DNA of 64,000 nt from Lytechinus pictus (Eukaryota; Echinodermata; Echinoidea; Temnopleuroida; Toxopneustidae), in contig NC_087254.1 of assembly GCF_037042905.1 (NCBI RefSeq), positions 21,043,103 to 21,107,102 on the forward strand. Direction: 5' to 3'. The notes under the pieces are model-generated. The model saw only the letters and a list, made by a program, of their open reading frames with translations, had not been told where the DNA came from and did not search any database. The number at the start of each line of letters is the position of its first letter. Within the stretch, counting starts at the first letter, position 1. The position numbers and the translations under genes are program-made. Of this stretch, positions 49,857 to 62,369 are shown in pieces.

Positions 49857-50041
49857 AATTACAAACAAGTGCACACCTATTTACCAATAATGCATATAGC
49901 ATTTCCATTTATTTGAAAGCAGGATAAAAGAACATTGTAGATTAAATGCCTTGCTCACGGGCGTAGGTGCCGCGGCCGGGGATCGAACCCCGGACTTTCC
50001 ATGTATAGCCAGGCTTCTTAGACCACTCGGCCACGGCACCT
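49855..50041 (-). mobile_element. tRNA-headed SINE
   Basis: On minus, GGTGCCGTGGCCGAGTGGTC opens a tRNA-like head of about 74 nt with a B-box region GGGGTTCGATCCCC and a matching acceptor end CGGCACC. The anticodon stem does not pair, so this is not a working tRNA. The sequence continues into GCCCGTGAGCAAGGCATTTA and ends at an A-run (minus), as expected for a SINE. The head resembles a serine or leucine tRNA. Confidence 0.7.
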
Positions 50042-50159
50042 CCATATTGATTCATTGATCGAAATGACTTGATTATCAGTTAATTATGATTGATTCAGAT
50101 TTATATAAAAGTAATAGAATAGAATATATATCAATAGAATATTTATATTCTATTCTATT

Positions 50160-50668
50160 AATATATAAATCCGAATCAATATATATATATAAATCTATCG
50201 AGATCTATCTATCAATCCATTATCTATCTATCTATCTATATATCTATTTATCTCTCAATCAATCAATCTATATCTATATATATTAATCTATCTATATAAA
50301 TCTATCGAGATCTACCTATCTATCTATCTAGATCTATCTATCTATCTATCTAGATCTATCTATCTATCCATATATCTATCTAGATCTATCTATCCATACA
50401 TCCATCCATATATCTATCTATCTATCAATCAATCAATCTATCTATATGTACTAATCTATCTATATATAAATCTAGATCTATCTATCTATAGATCTATCTA
50501 TCTATCTATCTATCTAGATCTATCTATCTATCTATCCATCTATCTATCTATCTATCTATCTTAGATCTGGCTATCTATCTATCCATCCATCCATCCATCA
50601 ATCAATCTATCTATCTATCAATCAATCAATCTATCAATCTATCTATCTATCTAATCTATCTATCTATC
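50160..50668. repeat. GATA/TATC tetranucleotide repeat
   Basis: About 500 bp of TCTA-type repeats with AGATC and ATCAATCA variants. Confidence 0.93.
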
Positions 50669-51096
50669 AGTCGTTATCATCATTCTCCACTTCTCAACCG
50701 GCTATAATTATGTTATTGTTATATGTGTCGTGTGGTACAAAAATTAGTAGGCCTATATTTTATGTAGGCCTATAGTCTGCCATATACCATATTATATTAT
50801 TTATAGGCCATGATCATGATCGATGATGGTGATCAATGCGCATGCTGTCATGTTTATGGGCATTCTGGAGTTGAATGTTATTTGGATCCTCTTCATAAGA
50901 ATGATGATTCTCAATAATGCCAATAATAGTACTAATGATAATCAATATTTAATTAATATTTAAACAGAAAAGTGGCACACTGCATGTACAGAAGAGGAAT
51001 CTTACTATAATAGAGCCAAAGGGGGCAATTAACATATTTGAAAGGGATGATTCAATTAAAATGTCACTTAACTGCAGATCGAAGAGAACATAATGC
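50669..51096. other. Intergenic sequence, no gene seen
   Basis: AT-rich sequence between the tetranucleotide repeat and the next MITE. No exon is recognised. Confidence 0.45.
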
Positions 51097-51255
51097 TAAT
51101 ACCTTGGTCACATTTGCTCTATACGGCGAGTCGAAAACATCCGTTTTAACATTTTTGGTACCAACTTCATATAGGTGGTTTGAATTAAAATTAATAAAAC
51201 GGCTGTTTTCGACTCGCCGTACGGCCGCCGTAGAGCAAATGTGACCAAGGTATTA
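51097..51255. mobile_element. 159-bp MITE with ACCTTGGTCACATTTGC ends
   Basis: TAATACCTTGGTCACATTTG on the left is mirrored by CAAATGTGACCAAGGTATTA on the right, with arms of about 50 bp containing CGGCGAGTCGAAAAC. Its right edge overlaps the TTAA of the following MITE. Confidence 0.85.
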
Positions 51256-51848
51256 AAGGAGAATGAAACTCTTGGAGCAAGTTAGCTTTTGTGAAAGCAG
51301 AAAAAATCAAAGAATAAGATCAACAAAAGTTTGAGTAAAATAGGACTAGCAATAGAAGAGTTATAAGCATTTGAATGTCGAGATCACTAATACTATGGAG
51401 ATCCTCCCATTGGCAATGCGACCAAGATCTATGATGTCACAGATGAACAACTCTCCCCTTTTGGACACCAAAAATATACCCCAAAACATCTCTTTTTGCT
51501 CATTCTAATCATATGACAAACGATTCTTCAATGATATAATGTTGTGAAACCTCTGCACTTGTCCTCTCATAAAGAGAACACCTCACCTTGTGATAGACTC
51601 TATAAAAGTGAGAATATAAGTGAAATAAGTACTAATTAAAGTAATGAGGGAGTTGTATCGTGTGTGACATCACAGATCTTGGTCGCATTGCCCATGGGAG
51701 GATCTACATGGCATTAGTGATCTCAATATTCAAATGCTCATAACTTTCTTATTATTCATTCAATCTTCCTCAAACTTTCAACAATGTTTCTTTGATTTTT
51801 CTCTTTGATATGGATTCAGCTGGTTTCAAGGGTTTCATTCTCCTTTAA
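51253..51848. mobile_element. TTAA-type MITE, family 2, complete
   Basis: 596 bp with TTAA ends and the same termini as 22,602-23,194, to which it is very similar. Confidence 0.88.
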
Positions 51849-52070
51849 TAAGAGAAGAGGCGTGCGCTGATCGGGTAGGCCTATAAAAAGAGCGTAGAAC
51901 GGCACTTATAAGAAAGCTAAGTGGCACTCGTTAAACGTCAAGTCCACCCTCAACAAAAAGTTGATTTGAATAAAAGGAGAAAAATTCAACAAGCAGAACA
52001 CTGAAAACTTCATTAAAATCGGATGTAAAATAAGAAAGTTATGACATTTTGAAGTTACATATGCACATGG

Positions 52071-54470
52071 CATAGGCCCCCCCCCCCCCCACCTATTGGC
52101 GGAGCAAAAAAAGAAAAAAGGGGGAAAGAAAGAAAAAAAGAAGGGAAGAGAGAGGAGAAAAAAAAGGGGGAAACAAAAGAGGAAGAAGACGAGTGAATAA
52201 AATGAGATGAGGGGAAGACTTGGAAAATAATTAAGAAAATCTTTCATGTCACTAAATAAAATTTTCGCTCGCGCTTCGCGCTCGCATTGCATTTTAGGTA
52301 ATTTACATATCTTTTTCAATATGGAGTTTAAATATCAATATATAAAGTACAACACATATTTCATCTCGGAAATCGAACTTTCATTATTTTGTGTGATTTA
52401 CAAATTGATCTTTTTTTTAAGTGTTCTGTAAAAATGTCAGTTTTATGGTCTGAATATTAACATTTTCTGCTCGCGCTGCGCGGTCGCAAATTTTGATTTA
52501 TCAGGTACGTGTTATTTTCGTGTATTCCATAAAGTTTTCAAAATATCCCTTTTCAGGTCTGATTGTCAAAACGTATCAGCTAGCGCTGCACGCTCGCATT
52601 TTGATTGGCGAGTTACATATGTCTCAATATTTATTTTACAATAAACTACTTAAAATCCCCTTTTCATGACAGTGTATAACAAAAATTAGGCTCGAAATTT
52701 GCACTCGCATTAATAGTCCATTGTTCTGTTTTTTGTTTGTTTGTTTTTGTTTTTTTGTTTGTTTTTGTTTTTCATCCATGACCATGCATTTATCTTCCAC
52801 ACTTTCAGCGATTTTCCTACTATTTACGTTCCTTTGATTCGAAAGATCATTTACCAAGTTCACTTTATATTACGTTATTTACATTATTTACGTATTGGAG
52901 AGATCAGCGTCCAACAAGCCAAGCTTCTCAGCTGGTCTCTCTTTTCATTTCACCCCTTTCTTTTTTTAATATACACAAGAATACTCATACTTTTAAGAAT
53001 GTTACGTTTTATGAAATGATGAAATAAGTATCGTATTTTGTTCGTATAATTTACATTACCCAATTTTAGCAAATGTAAGGTCGTTACTTTTGTTCATTTT
53101 TGTAATTGTATTTATGTATTTGTATTTATGTATTTTTGACTTGTATGTGAAAAATGGAAAGAAAAGAAATGAAATAAATCAATAAATCTAAATCTAAAAA
53201 ATCTAAATCTAGTTAATAATATATTTACTGATGCATCCTAGTTGTAATTACAAAAGTGATTGAAATGTCCAGTTTTCAGGCCATCATATCATCAGATTTT
53301 GCGCTCTCATTAGGCATTAATGAATAATATATTAATTCAATAATTGAATTGTCCCTTTTGTTTCATCTCGAGCTTAGCAAGAGGAATAGGAAGACAGTCT
53401 TCATTTTCATATGATGACATGTCCTATAAGGACATTTTCATTATCCAGTTTCAGATCACAATATCAAAAGTTTTTTGCTCGCGCCTTGTGCTCTCATTAT
53501 TAATGTATAAAAATTCCCTATTACTCATTCTTTTCATGATTTACAAAACATGAAACATGAATGTCCCGTTTTGAGGTCTAAATCTTGGTTTTTTCCAGCT
53601 CGCGCTTCGCGCTCGCATCAATTGTTTAGTTATATTGCTATCTTGTTCACGATTGTAAAAATTTATTAAAATTTTCCATTCCTTATGTAGAAATGTCAAT
53701 TTTTTTCAGCTCGCGCTCCGCGCTCTCATGATTTGATTGTTGAAATATGTAACGTCTTCATGGCTAAGTGCAGTCCTATAACAGGTACCTTTTCGATCAG
53801 TTCAAAACGCATATGAAAATTTTCTGCTCGCGCTTTGCGCTCGCATTATTAATGTAAGGAAGATCCCTAATTACTCATCCTTTTCATGATTTACAAAACA
53901 TGTCTCGTTCAGTAGGTCTAAATCTCGAAATTTTCCGCTCGCGCTTCGCGCTCGCATTAATTGTTTAGTTATATACCTTTTCTGTTTAAGTTAAAAAAAA
54001 GTGCTTAGAATTTCCATTCTTCGGGTAAAAATGTCGAAAAATTTTAGCTCGCGCTTCGCGCTCGCAATATTTGATTTTTTTGAAATATGTAACGTCTTCA
54101 TGGCTAACTGCATGCAATCTTTAACAGGTACCTTTTCCATCAGTTCATTTCTGCTCGCGCTTCGCGTTCGTGGTAATTATTTAGCTGCATACACATCTTT
54201 TTCAGGATAACAAACATTGCCCAGAATGTTCAAATTTTAGGAAAAAATACATAAGATTTCCAAAAAATTTAGCTCTCGCTTCGCACTCGCATTATATAAA
54301 TAAGGATTATGATATATTTATGTTGATTAATAAGAATAGAGCCAAAAAGTGACTATTAGGATTACACCTTCAAAGAAACCAAAAATCATCTTCGAGCGGC
54401 CGATCGGGGAAAATATGGCTGAAAAAAATTCCGGGCCCCCCCCTATTGGCAAAGGCTGGATCCGCCCCTG
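52071..54470. mobile_element. GGCGGATCC-ended hub-array element with target duplication CATGG
   Basis: The right end CTGGATCCGCCCCTG is intact. The left end is decayed to CATAGG and a C-run. CATGG lies directly outside both ends (52,066-52,070 and 54,471-54,475). The interior is the same kind of CpG-hub array as 4,138-6,891, in the same order (GGCGGAGCAAAAAAAG near the left, CGATCGGGGAAAAT near the right). It is interrupted at about 52,700-53,215 by other sequence. No coding frame is recognised. Confidence 0.83.
53060..53215 (+). mobile_element. Possible LINE 3' tail inside the hub array
   Basis: The T-rich stretch ends GAAATGAAATAAATCAATAA followed by three ATCTAAATCT-type repeats. This tail-like end interrupts the hub array, which resumes at about 53,220. 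The call is weak without coding sequence. Confidence 0.35.
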
Positions 54471-55064
54471 CATGGTCAGTATATATGCAAATGAGGTGAC
54501 TGATGATGACGTCACCCACTGACTATTTCTTGTGTATTTTATTATGTAAAATATTAAATAGTTCTAATTTTCTCCTCATTATCATGTGAAACAATGTTTT
54601 GTTCCTCCCTGAACATGTAAAATTACCAATATTCACTTATGGTTCAATCAAGTTGGTCCCTATATTGTCCACATCGGTAAAAATTGAAATATTGTACAAT
54701 TCAAACATAGTGCGAGAGACATCAATAATCGACTAATTTGCATATCACTGAGTTGTGCATATAAAGTTTATATAGTGAAAAATAAGCAAAACTTTAAAAT
54801 GCCATAGCTTTCTTATTTTACATCCGATTTTAATGAAATTTGTATTGTTGTGCTTGTTTGATTTTTTTTCTATTTATTCAAATCATCAGTTTTTCTAGGT
54901 TGGACCCCTCGGATTAGACCTTTAATACACGAAACGGGCCTTTCTTTGAGATGAAAGGGGTACCGAACACGTTTGTCAGCGGGACCGTTTTCTTGGGTAA
55001 AAGGGTTTTCAATGAGGACACAGTGCCGCTCCCCCCCCCCCCCCCCCCGGTGTTATCGAAGTCC

Positions 55065-55852
55065 ACATAGTAAAAAAAAATTATACAACGCTGTTTACTA
55101 TATGAACCTTACAGTAATTGTTTAAACAGTTTAAACAAGTGTTTAAATCTTAAAGGGATGGTCCGGGCTGAAAGTATTTATAGCTTAATAATTAGAATAA
55201 AATTCACTGAGCAAAATGCCGAAAATTTCATCAAAATCGGATAACAAATAACAAAGTAAGTTAATTTTAAAGTTTAGCAATATTTTGTGAAAACAGTGGT
55301 CATGAATATTCATTAGTGGGCTGATGATGTCACATCCCCACTTGTTCTTTTGTATTTTATTATATGAAAATAGGTTTATTCAAATTTTCTCTCAAAGAAC
55401 TAGAAAAATTGGATTGACAACTGATTTAGTGCATTAGATATTTATTGATGCAACTTATTTCATTATAAGGGAGACATATTATTCACACAAGTATGAAATA
55501 ATGAAAAATATGATTTTATGTAATAACATAAGAAAACGGAAAGTGGAGATGTGACATCATCAGCACACCTAATGAATATTCATAACGACTGTTTTCACAA
55601 AATATTGCTAAACTTTAAACTTCAATAACTGTATCATTTGTTATCCGATTTTGATGAAATTTTCGGCATTTTGCTCAGTGAATTCTACTCTATGTCTTAA
55701 GATATAAATATTTTCAGCCCGGACCATCCCTTTAAGCGACAAAGTTTAATTTTCAATATCTAAACATGATTGTTTAAACGGTTAAATAAATACTGTAAGG
55801 TTCATAATAGTAAACAGCGTTGTATAAAATCTTAAACAGCGTTTTTACTGTG
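55065..55852. mobile_element. Inverted-repeat element with a family 3 MITE in its centre
   Basis: Outer arms: CATAGTAAAAAAAAATTATA, CAACGCTGTTTACTAT, GAACCTTACAGTA and GTTTAAAC on the left are mirrored on the right by GTTTAAACGG, TACTGTAAGGTTCAT and ATAGTAAACAGCGTTG. The central TTAA was the target of the MITE at 55,150-55,735. Confidence 0.78.
55150..55735. mobile_element. TTAA-type MITE, family 3, complete
   Basis: 586 bp with TTAA at both ends and termini TTAAAGGGATGGTCCGGGCT and AGCCCGGACCATCCCTTTAA. It is a near-palindrome, sharing ATTTCATCAAAATCGGATAA with family 1. A decayed copy is at 19,155-20,205. Confidence 0.88.
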
Positions 55853-56027
55853 CATGCCCCTTCTCAAATTAGGATTAGGATCTTGAGCCACTTCCGTTTT
55901 GGTTTTAATCCTGTAGGCAGTTATCACATAAACTATATTTATACTTTTGTTTGCGGAGATAATGCAGCGTTAAAATTATAATTGATAAATGGGACGCATT
56001 GTAATATTTTAATAACACGGACATAGG

Positions 56028-57629
56028 CAGGGGCGGAAATCTCTCCCAAAAGGTAGGGGGGACACAGGGGCGGATCCAGCCTTCGCCAATAGGAGGGGGG
56101 GGGGGCGGAAATTTGTTTCAGCGAGTATTTTCCCCGATCGGCAGCTCGAAGATGATTTGTGTTTTGTTTCTTTGAAGGGGTATAGTCCCCATTAGTCACT
56201 TCTTAGCTTTATTCTTATAAATTCATGTATAATATCATAATCCTTATTTATATGATGGGAGCGCGAAGCACGAGCTAATTTGTTGGAAATTTTATGTATT
56301 TTTTCCTAAAATTTGAACATTCTGGGCAATGTTTGTTATCCTGAAAAAATTACTACGAACGCAAAGCGCGAGCAGAAATGAACTGATGGAAAAGATACCT
56401 GTTAAAGACTGCGTGCAGTTAGCATTTAACAATCAAATAATGCGAGCGCGAGCTGATTTTTTTTTTACATTTTCACCTAAAGAATGAAAATTGTAAGCGC
56501 TTTTTGTAACTCAAGCAGAATAGGTATATAAGTAGACAATTGATGCGAGCGCGAAGCGCGAGCGGAAAGTTTCGAAATTTAGTCCTATAATATTTACTGA
56601 ACGAGACGCTCTATTCATGTTTTGTAAATCATGAAAAGGATGAGTATTAATAATGCGAGCGCAAAGCGCCAGCAGAAAATTTTTATATACGTTTTGAAAT
56701 GGTACCTGTTGAAAAGGTATCTGTTAAAGGTCAAGTCCACCCCAAAAAAAAGTTTATTTAAATAAATAGAGAAAAATCACACATGAATAACACTGAAAAC
56801 TTCATCAAAATCGGATGTAAAATAAGAAAGTTATAAAGACATTTTAAAGTTTCGCTTATTTTTCACAAAACAGTTCTATGCTCAACTCAATGATATGCAA
56901 ATGAGAGAGTCAGTGATGTCACTCTCACTCACTATTTCTTTTGTTTTTTATATATTGTTTGAATTAAACAATATTTCAATTTTTACGAATTTGACAATTA
57001 GGACCCCCTTGCTTGAACCACAAAATGTTAAAATAATGGAATTCCACGTGTTTAGGGAGGAATGAAGCACATGACAATGACAATAAAATCAAAATATTTC
57101 ATATTTCATATAACAAAAAAAAAAGAAATAGTGAGTGGGTGATGTCATCGGTCCCTTCATTTGCATACCGAACAGGATGTGCATATAACTGTTTTTAGAA
57201 TTTAAGCGAAACTTTAAAAAATAATATAACTTTCTTATTTTTCATCCGATTTTGATGAAATTTTCAGTGTTATGCTTGTTTGATTTTTCACTTTCTATTC
57301 AAATCAGCTTTTTGTTGGGGTGGACTTGTCTTTTAAGGACTGCTTGCACTTAGCCATGAAGGCGTTACATATTTCAACAATAAAAAAATTGAAAATTTTA
57401 ATCAATTTTTGTAATCGTGAACAGGGTAGCTATATAATTCAACAATTGATGCGAGCGCGAAGCGCGAGCAGAAAAAAAAAGAGATTTAGACCTAAAAATT
57501 GGCCACTCTGTTCATGTTTTGTAAACAGCCATAGGCTGATCGAGGGCTTTTTACCGTGTTTAAATAAAATAAATCAATTGAGTAGGGGGGACACGCCCCC
57601 CCCTGTCCCCCCTGGGATTTCCGCCCATG
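56028..57629. mobile_element. hAT-like element with target duplication GACATAGG
   Basis: The ends CAGGGGCGGAAATC and GATTTCCGCCCATG are flanked by GACATAGG at 56,020-56,027 and 57,630-57,637. The ends match the 19,561-20,045 element. Inside is a reversed GGCGGATCC-ended hub array (from CAGGGGCGGATCCAG at 56,065), and inside that a family 1 MITE. Confidence 0.87.
56724..57336. mobile_element. TTAA-type MITE, family 1, complete
   Basis: 613 bp, TTAA ends and the family 1 termini. It interrupts the reversed hub array, so it is the youngest of three nested elements here. Confidence 0.87.
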
Positions 57630-57637
57630 GACATAGG

Positions 57638-58115
57638 CCTAATTCTTTTTATAGCCCTACCATACACTGCAATGCCAAGCAAATCTGAAGTTGAACTTTA
57701 CAAAATATTGGTGAAGGTTTAAGGAAAATCCATCAAAGATTTTAATATTTTTTTTATTTGTCACGTCATATGCGAGCAGCTTCCCATATATCGTGTATTT
57801 TAAAAATTCAAGGAAATGTCATTTTCTCAAATAATTTGAAAATAATTTACCATAAACGGCCAATTTCACATCCGCTCCTGAAAATTTTTTTTTAGTCATC
57901 ATGCACGAACTTCCCACAAAAAAAAGAACTTTATACATTTTATATTACATGACATAAACTATGGGACATTTTTTACGTCACAAAACAAAAACTATAAATT
58001 ATAATTATAACTTTCTTAATCTATGATGGCTTTTCCTCAAAACTTCATTAATATTTATTTGTTATTTTTTTCTGAATTTAACCATGGACCTATTCTTTTC
58101 GTAAGGAAAAAGATT
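57638..58115. other. Intergenic AT-rich sequence, partly an old repeat
   Basis: Words near 57,705-57,790 resemble 580-660 and are partly mirrored near 57,960-58,070 (TTTACGTCACAAA, GATGGCTTTTCCTCAAAAC), so a decayed palindromic repeat is likely. No exon is seen. Confidence 0.45.
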
Positions 58116-58560
58116 TGTTACCGCGCCGGCCCTCAACGTTCTTTGTTTACACCAAGAAATCGCAGATACAGTGCTCTGGCAGGTAAAATAAATTAAAAAT
58201 ATGCTTGTATTAGTTGTAACTGAGTTTGAAGTCTCAATTCTTATTTTTTTATAATGAGTGGTGATATTCGTAGGTTAATTGTGCGGAAATCGCGTAGTTA
58301 AATTTAATGTAATTTTTATTGCGCTATCATATTGGTAACGTGTGCGATCAGCCGAGTGGCGAGTGTAAGTGCAGAGTGCAGTGCAGCCAGCTCCATCGGC
58401 ATCGCATCGGAACTAACCCAGGGGCAGGGCCAGGGAGCTCCGGCTCGCGAAGCGGGTCGACGTCGGAGCCCAGGAGTCAAGACTCGACTTTTACCTAGTT
58501 TTCGTCTCATTATTTGCAGAAAATTGAGCAGATCAGATTCCCATGTTTCGATCGGCGACT
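58116..58560. promoter_or_regulatory. CpG-richer patch, possible promoter or noncoding first exon
   Basis: In otherwise AT-rich DNA this patch has GCGCCGGCCC, GCCGAGTGGCGAGTGTAAG and GGCTCGCGAAGCGGGTCGAC. CTGGCAGGTAAAAT at 58,178 and GCGAGTGTAAG at 58,358 look like plus-strand splice donors, but nothing confirms them. GCTCCGGC and GTCGGAGC form a small inverted repeat at 58,438-58,470. Confidence 0.3.
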
Positions 58561-58639
58561 CCGATTCAATTCGCATATATGGTAGGTATGTGACAAAAAA
58601 AATGAAAATCATCAAATATGAATAAATTTGGTATCACTT

Positions 58640-59960
58640 GAAAGCTCTTAAAAAGACCTTTAAAATGATACCAAGAACTTTAGTTTTCATAAAGAAATTA
58701 TAAAGTTATTCCAGTTTAAGTCGCACATATTCATCCAAATTTGTGGTCATTGTCTTAATGTAAAGTCAATGGAGTACAGAATCGATTTTTGTGACCATTT
58801 TGTCATTTTTGTGACCATTTTGAACCCAAGTCTTCAACAGGCTCTAACTTCTTTGTTTTTGAGCCCTATGAAGTAATTTAGGTATCAATGGAAAGGTGAG
58901 AGAATGCTTAATTGATGTGTATCAATTCATCTAGTAATTTTTCTTATTATGTGTAAAATAATTTCTTCTAATTAATTCTAATTAATTATGCAAATAACAG
59001 AAAATCACAATTACTTGCCTCTTTTTTTTGCCAAATGAAGGTGATTATGATAGATAATTCATATAATTTAGTTGGCATCAAAACAGCATCATGTAGATAA
59101 TTTCCTAATGAATTTGTCTAAAGTATTGTTTTTGTAATTTCTAATGTATTTCTTTGTTTTCTGATATAAATTACAAGCTCTTTTTCAACTTAGTATTGTA
59201 ATTTTGTATATGTGTTTGTACGGGGGTCCTTTTTTACATATGAAAAAAAATTATTTTGTACTTTGTATGACCAAATAAAAATATGTGTGCTTTTTTCTGA
59301 TGTATTTTATTGTTTCACCAATTCCTTATGTATTCTATTGTTTCAACAATTTGTTATAATATGTAGCTTTTGATTTGAGAGACAATGGACATGTGATTAC
59401 ATTTTTAGAAGGAATGAGCAGCTGAGTGTAAAATATGTATGTAGAATTGTATGCAATTTATTTCAAGTATCAAGAAGGACGAAAATGAAGTTTTAATATA
59501 TTGTATCAGTTGTCAATTTCTTAGATTTGTATACATACATTGTATTACAAAAGCCCTGTTTGAGCTCTCTTTTTAAAGAAAAATAAATTCAAATTATTAG
59601 TCGAATCCAAAAGAAAAGGAAAAGAGTGGTCTATTTCTTTCAAAACAAAGCAAAAAACAACCATGAAAAATATATAACAAAGCTTTAAACAACAACAACA
59701 AAACAGACATCAAAGCTCCAAACAAGCACTAAAAACAAGAGAAACAAAAACTTGTACCAATCCCATCCCCATTTTCCAATTCAAAATACAACCCCCACCT
59801 GCACCCCTAAAAAAAGAAAAGTGAACAAAAAAATAAATAGTACAATTAATAATAAACATAAATACAGGACTCAGACCCATCTGGAAATGAAATATTCTTT
59901 CCTCTGAGTTTTCATGTATTTTCTTACAAGAGTGAAAAAAATTACAACATAAAATAAACA
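58640..59960. other. AT-rich intergenic sequence, no gene seen
   Basis: I see no exon or element ends in this stretch. Confidence 0.45.
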
Positions 59961-59969
59961 ACATCTAGT

Positions 59970-60345
59970 TCGTGCATTTTAATAAAAAAAAATCAACATT
60001 TAAGATATTCTCCTTTCAAAAGCAAATCCAGTCTCCAAATAATGAAATATGAAAAAAAAATGAAAAAAATAAACAATACAATAATTTAAAAAAGAAACTT
60101 AAAAAAATATATTTAAAAAAAAGAAACTAAAAAATAAACATAATATTTGCATTTTAATTAAAAAGTCAACATTTATGATATTCTCCTTTCAAAAGCAAAT
60201 CCAGTCTCAAAATAATGAAACATGATTGAAAAGTTTCAAAATATTTTTTTTTCTACAAAAGAAAAAAAAGAAACACTATAGATTAACATTAATATTCCAC
60301 TTCCAAAAGAATCCAGTTTCCAAATGATAAAATATGATTCTATAA
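59970..60345. repeat. Three-unit decayed tandem repeat
   Basis: GATATTCTCCTTTCAAAAGC, AAATCCAGTCTC and AATAATGAAA(T/C)ATG occur at about 60,003 and 60,177, and a weaker version (CCACTTCCAAAAGAATCCAG) at 60,297. The period is roughly 120-175 bp, with A-rich spacers. Confidence 0.7.
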
Positions 60346-60479
60346 CCTTAGGAGGAAAGAATGTTTTTGTGACAAAATGTATATATTTAAATCAATATCA
60401 GAATAACAATCTACGGTATAATGACAGACATTTTCAGAAAAAGGCACAATATTATCAAGTGAACAATTTAGATCCAGTT

Positions 60480-60665
60480 CAATCCAGCATGAACGACTCA
60501 CTATCGACCACTCCCGTCACCAAGCCCTCCGCATCGGGTACCGGTAGCTCGACTGCCGAAAGACCGTCGGGAGCCCACCGCATCGGGCAGCTCGACTGCC
60601 GAGAGACCGGCTGTGACAAGGGTAGCTCGCGCCGCTTATATCTGGACTGCTCCACGAAAGAATCT
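60480..60665. other. GC-rich patch with an internal imperfect repeat
   Basis: GCATCGGG, then AGCTCGACTGCCGA and AGACCG occur twice about 45 bp apart. Frames are open on both strands but match nothing known. It may be a promoter-type CpG patch or a foreign fragment. Confidence 0.3.
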
Positions 60666-61045
60666 TTTGATATTAGTTTTTTTTTCAATTTGAATACATT
60701 TTTAAAAGGTCAAGATACATAATTGGATTGCAGTTCTACTTACCATTAAAACATTTCGATCATTTGCGCATCCAAAAATTTGATGAACTTTCAAGCTCCG
60801 ATATCCACACTTCACAGGCGAGTATCCACATTGAAACTTACATGTACAGAAAGAGCAAGTCTTCAACTGTCTGTATGGAGGCACGAGATTGCATCAACTA
60901 TGTGCGCATGCGCATGAAACCCCATTTTCGATGAGCCGCCCAGACAGAGGCGATGCCACTTGCAGCAAAACCCGCGCGAAAACCGTGCAGCCAAAACCAG
61001 CGTTCGCGATGCGCCCGTATTCACACATACCTATATATGGCAAGT

Positions 61046-61499
61046 TCCCCCAAGTCTGCGCAGTCCCCCTTCCCTTGTCTGCGCACACGCGTATTTGCGC
61101 GATTCTAGTAAAAGAAGATACGCAACGAACACAGACTTTACACATGCAATACATAGACAGGTATTCATAAAAAAATCTGACTCAAAATGGTGGAAAAATA
61201 ATGAAATTTGGGCATTTCATGTGACGGCCTCAAAATGCAGCCTTTCTCATCAAAATCCCCGAATCGTGTGCAAAGTGAATGAGTGCGCAGACATGGGGTA
61301 CCATTTTTTTTTTCAATCTGAAAATGACTGCCCGAGGTTTTTTCTAGAAAATCCTATATTTTCTTTCAATTTTCAATGAGAAATTTGGTACACTTACTCA
61401 TGATAATGTAAGGAACCTTATTAACTGAAATATTTTGTGAAATAAGAAGAAATTCATGTGAAATCTTAACTCAAATTGTTAGGTGCGCAGACTTGGGGC
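61046..61499. mobile_element. Possible inverted-repeat element with CCCAAGTCTGCGCA ends
   Basis: CCCCCAAGTCTGCGCA at 61,046 is mirrored by TGCGCAGACTTGGGG at 61,484. A third, similar word (TGCGCAGACATGGGG) lies at 61,284. There is no clear target duplication. Confidence 0.45.
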
Positions 61500-62182
61500 C
61501 CACCATCATAATAATATATCCACTCATCCTACGAACGAGGTTATAATATAATATCGGCGTACAACGAATACGACGGTTTTACATTTGCTCATTCGCACCC
61601 TTTTGAAACCGACCACCCGCGATACACTAAGTTTACGGCCGATTCTTGTCGTTGTGGCGAAATATTTTGACTCTTCCAAATCAGTTCTATGAGTATGATG
61701 TCAACTTGCTAAATGATCATCTCACTACATACATGTACTTCCACTGCGAGTTCCGGCACATGATTCGATGATTGACGACGGATATTTGTTCTAACATGTC
61801 TAAAGCCGTTTCCTATCGGAAAGGGGGCGGGTTCGGGTCTAGTCAAAACAATTTTGATAAATTCTATTAAATTTTTACCTTTTTCCCGTTCTTTTTCTCT
61901 CGTAAAATCGGTTCTTACCGTTCCTATGGACACTGCGCCTACTCTCACGCGCGTATCGTTTGTAATACGCAATAATTTTTATGCGCGCAAGGTTGTCGGT
62001 TTTAAAAGAGGTGGTCGATATGTGGTGGTCTCCCTATACTCTCCAAAATGGGGTAGAATTGGGGTCGCAATAGCACCCCAATAAAAGGGGGAAAATAAAT
62101 TATGCACTTAACCTCGAATCTCGATTATATGGATGAAGGTCTATCATGACACAGAATCCTGACTGACATCGAAGCACAAACT
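61500..62182. other. Mixed-composition sequence upstream of PRPF31
   Basis: CpG content is higher than in the flanks (61,550-61,660 and 61,920-62,020). A promoter or untranslated first exon for PRPF31 could lie here or further right, but no signal decides it. Confidence 0.35.
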
Positions 62183-62367
62183 GGACCCTCAAAAAAGGAA
62201 AAGTTCTGTCTCATTCGTTCTCATCATCATCACGGGTAGACAGCAACAGAACAAAAGTTCCATGACGCTCGTTCTCCTTCTTTCAAAATTGAAAACGAAA
62301 TGGCCGATCGATACCGAGAACGAACGCGACATGGAGGTCTAACTTTTCCTTTTTTTTGAGGGTCCAC
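62183..62367. mobile_element. Short MITE with GGACCCTCAAAAAAGG ends
   Basis: TGGACCCTCAAAAAAGGAAA then AGTT on the left is mirrored by AACTTTTCCTTTTTTTTGAG then GGTCCA on the right. CGTTCTC/GAGAACG words inside are also inverted. Confidence 0.7.
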
Positions 62368-62369
62368 TT

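Larger units (their letters stand above)
49575..50118. repeat. Inverted repeat enclosing a SINE and AT-rich satellite
   Basis: GAATCAATCATAACTGATAA, AATCAAGTCATTTCGATCAA on the left (49,590-49,640) is mirrored by ATTGATCGAAATGACTTGAT, TATCAGTTAATTATGATTGA on the right (50,056-50,097). The arms are about 60 bp. Confidence 0.75.
51931..54926. mobile_element. TTAA-type MITE, family 1, split by a 2.4-kb insertion
   Basis: The left part (51,931-52,070) starts TTAAACGTCAAGTCCACC. The right part (54,471-54,926) ends near GACCTTTAA. Read across the insertion, GCACATGG then TCAGTATATATGCAAATGAG matches GCAAATCATGGTATGTATGC at 70-90 in the other copy, so the two parts are one element. Confidence 0.82.

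Noticed and set aside
49967-50041. A working tRNA gene (serine or leucine type)
   Set aside because: Acceptor and T-arm look good but the anticodon stem does not pair, the T-stem has an extra base, and the sequence continues as a SINE body.
60324-60722. A 132-codon open frame over the GC-rich patch
   Set aside because: No family is recognisable, an internal repeat explains part of the frame, and the opposite strand is open as well.
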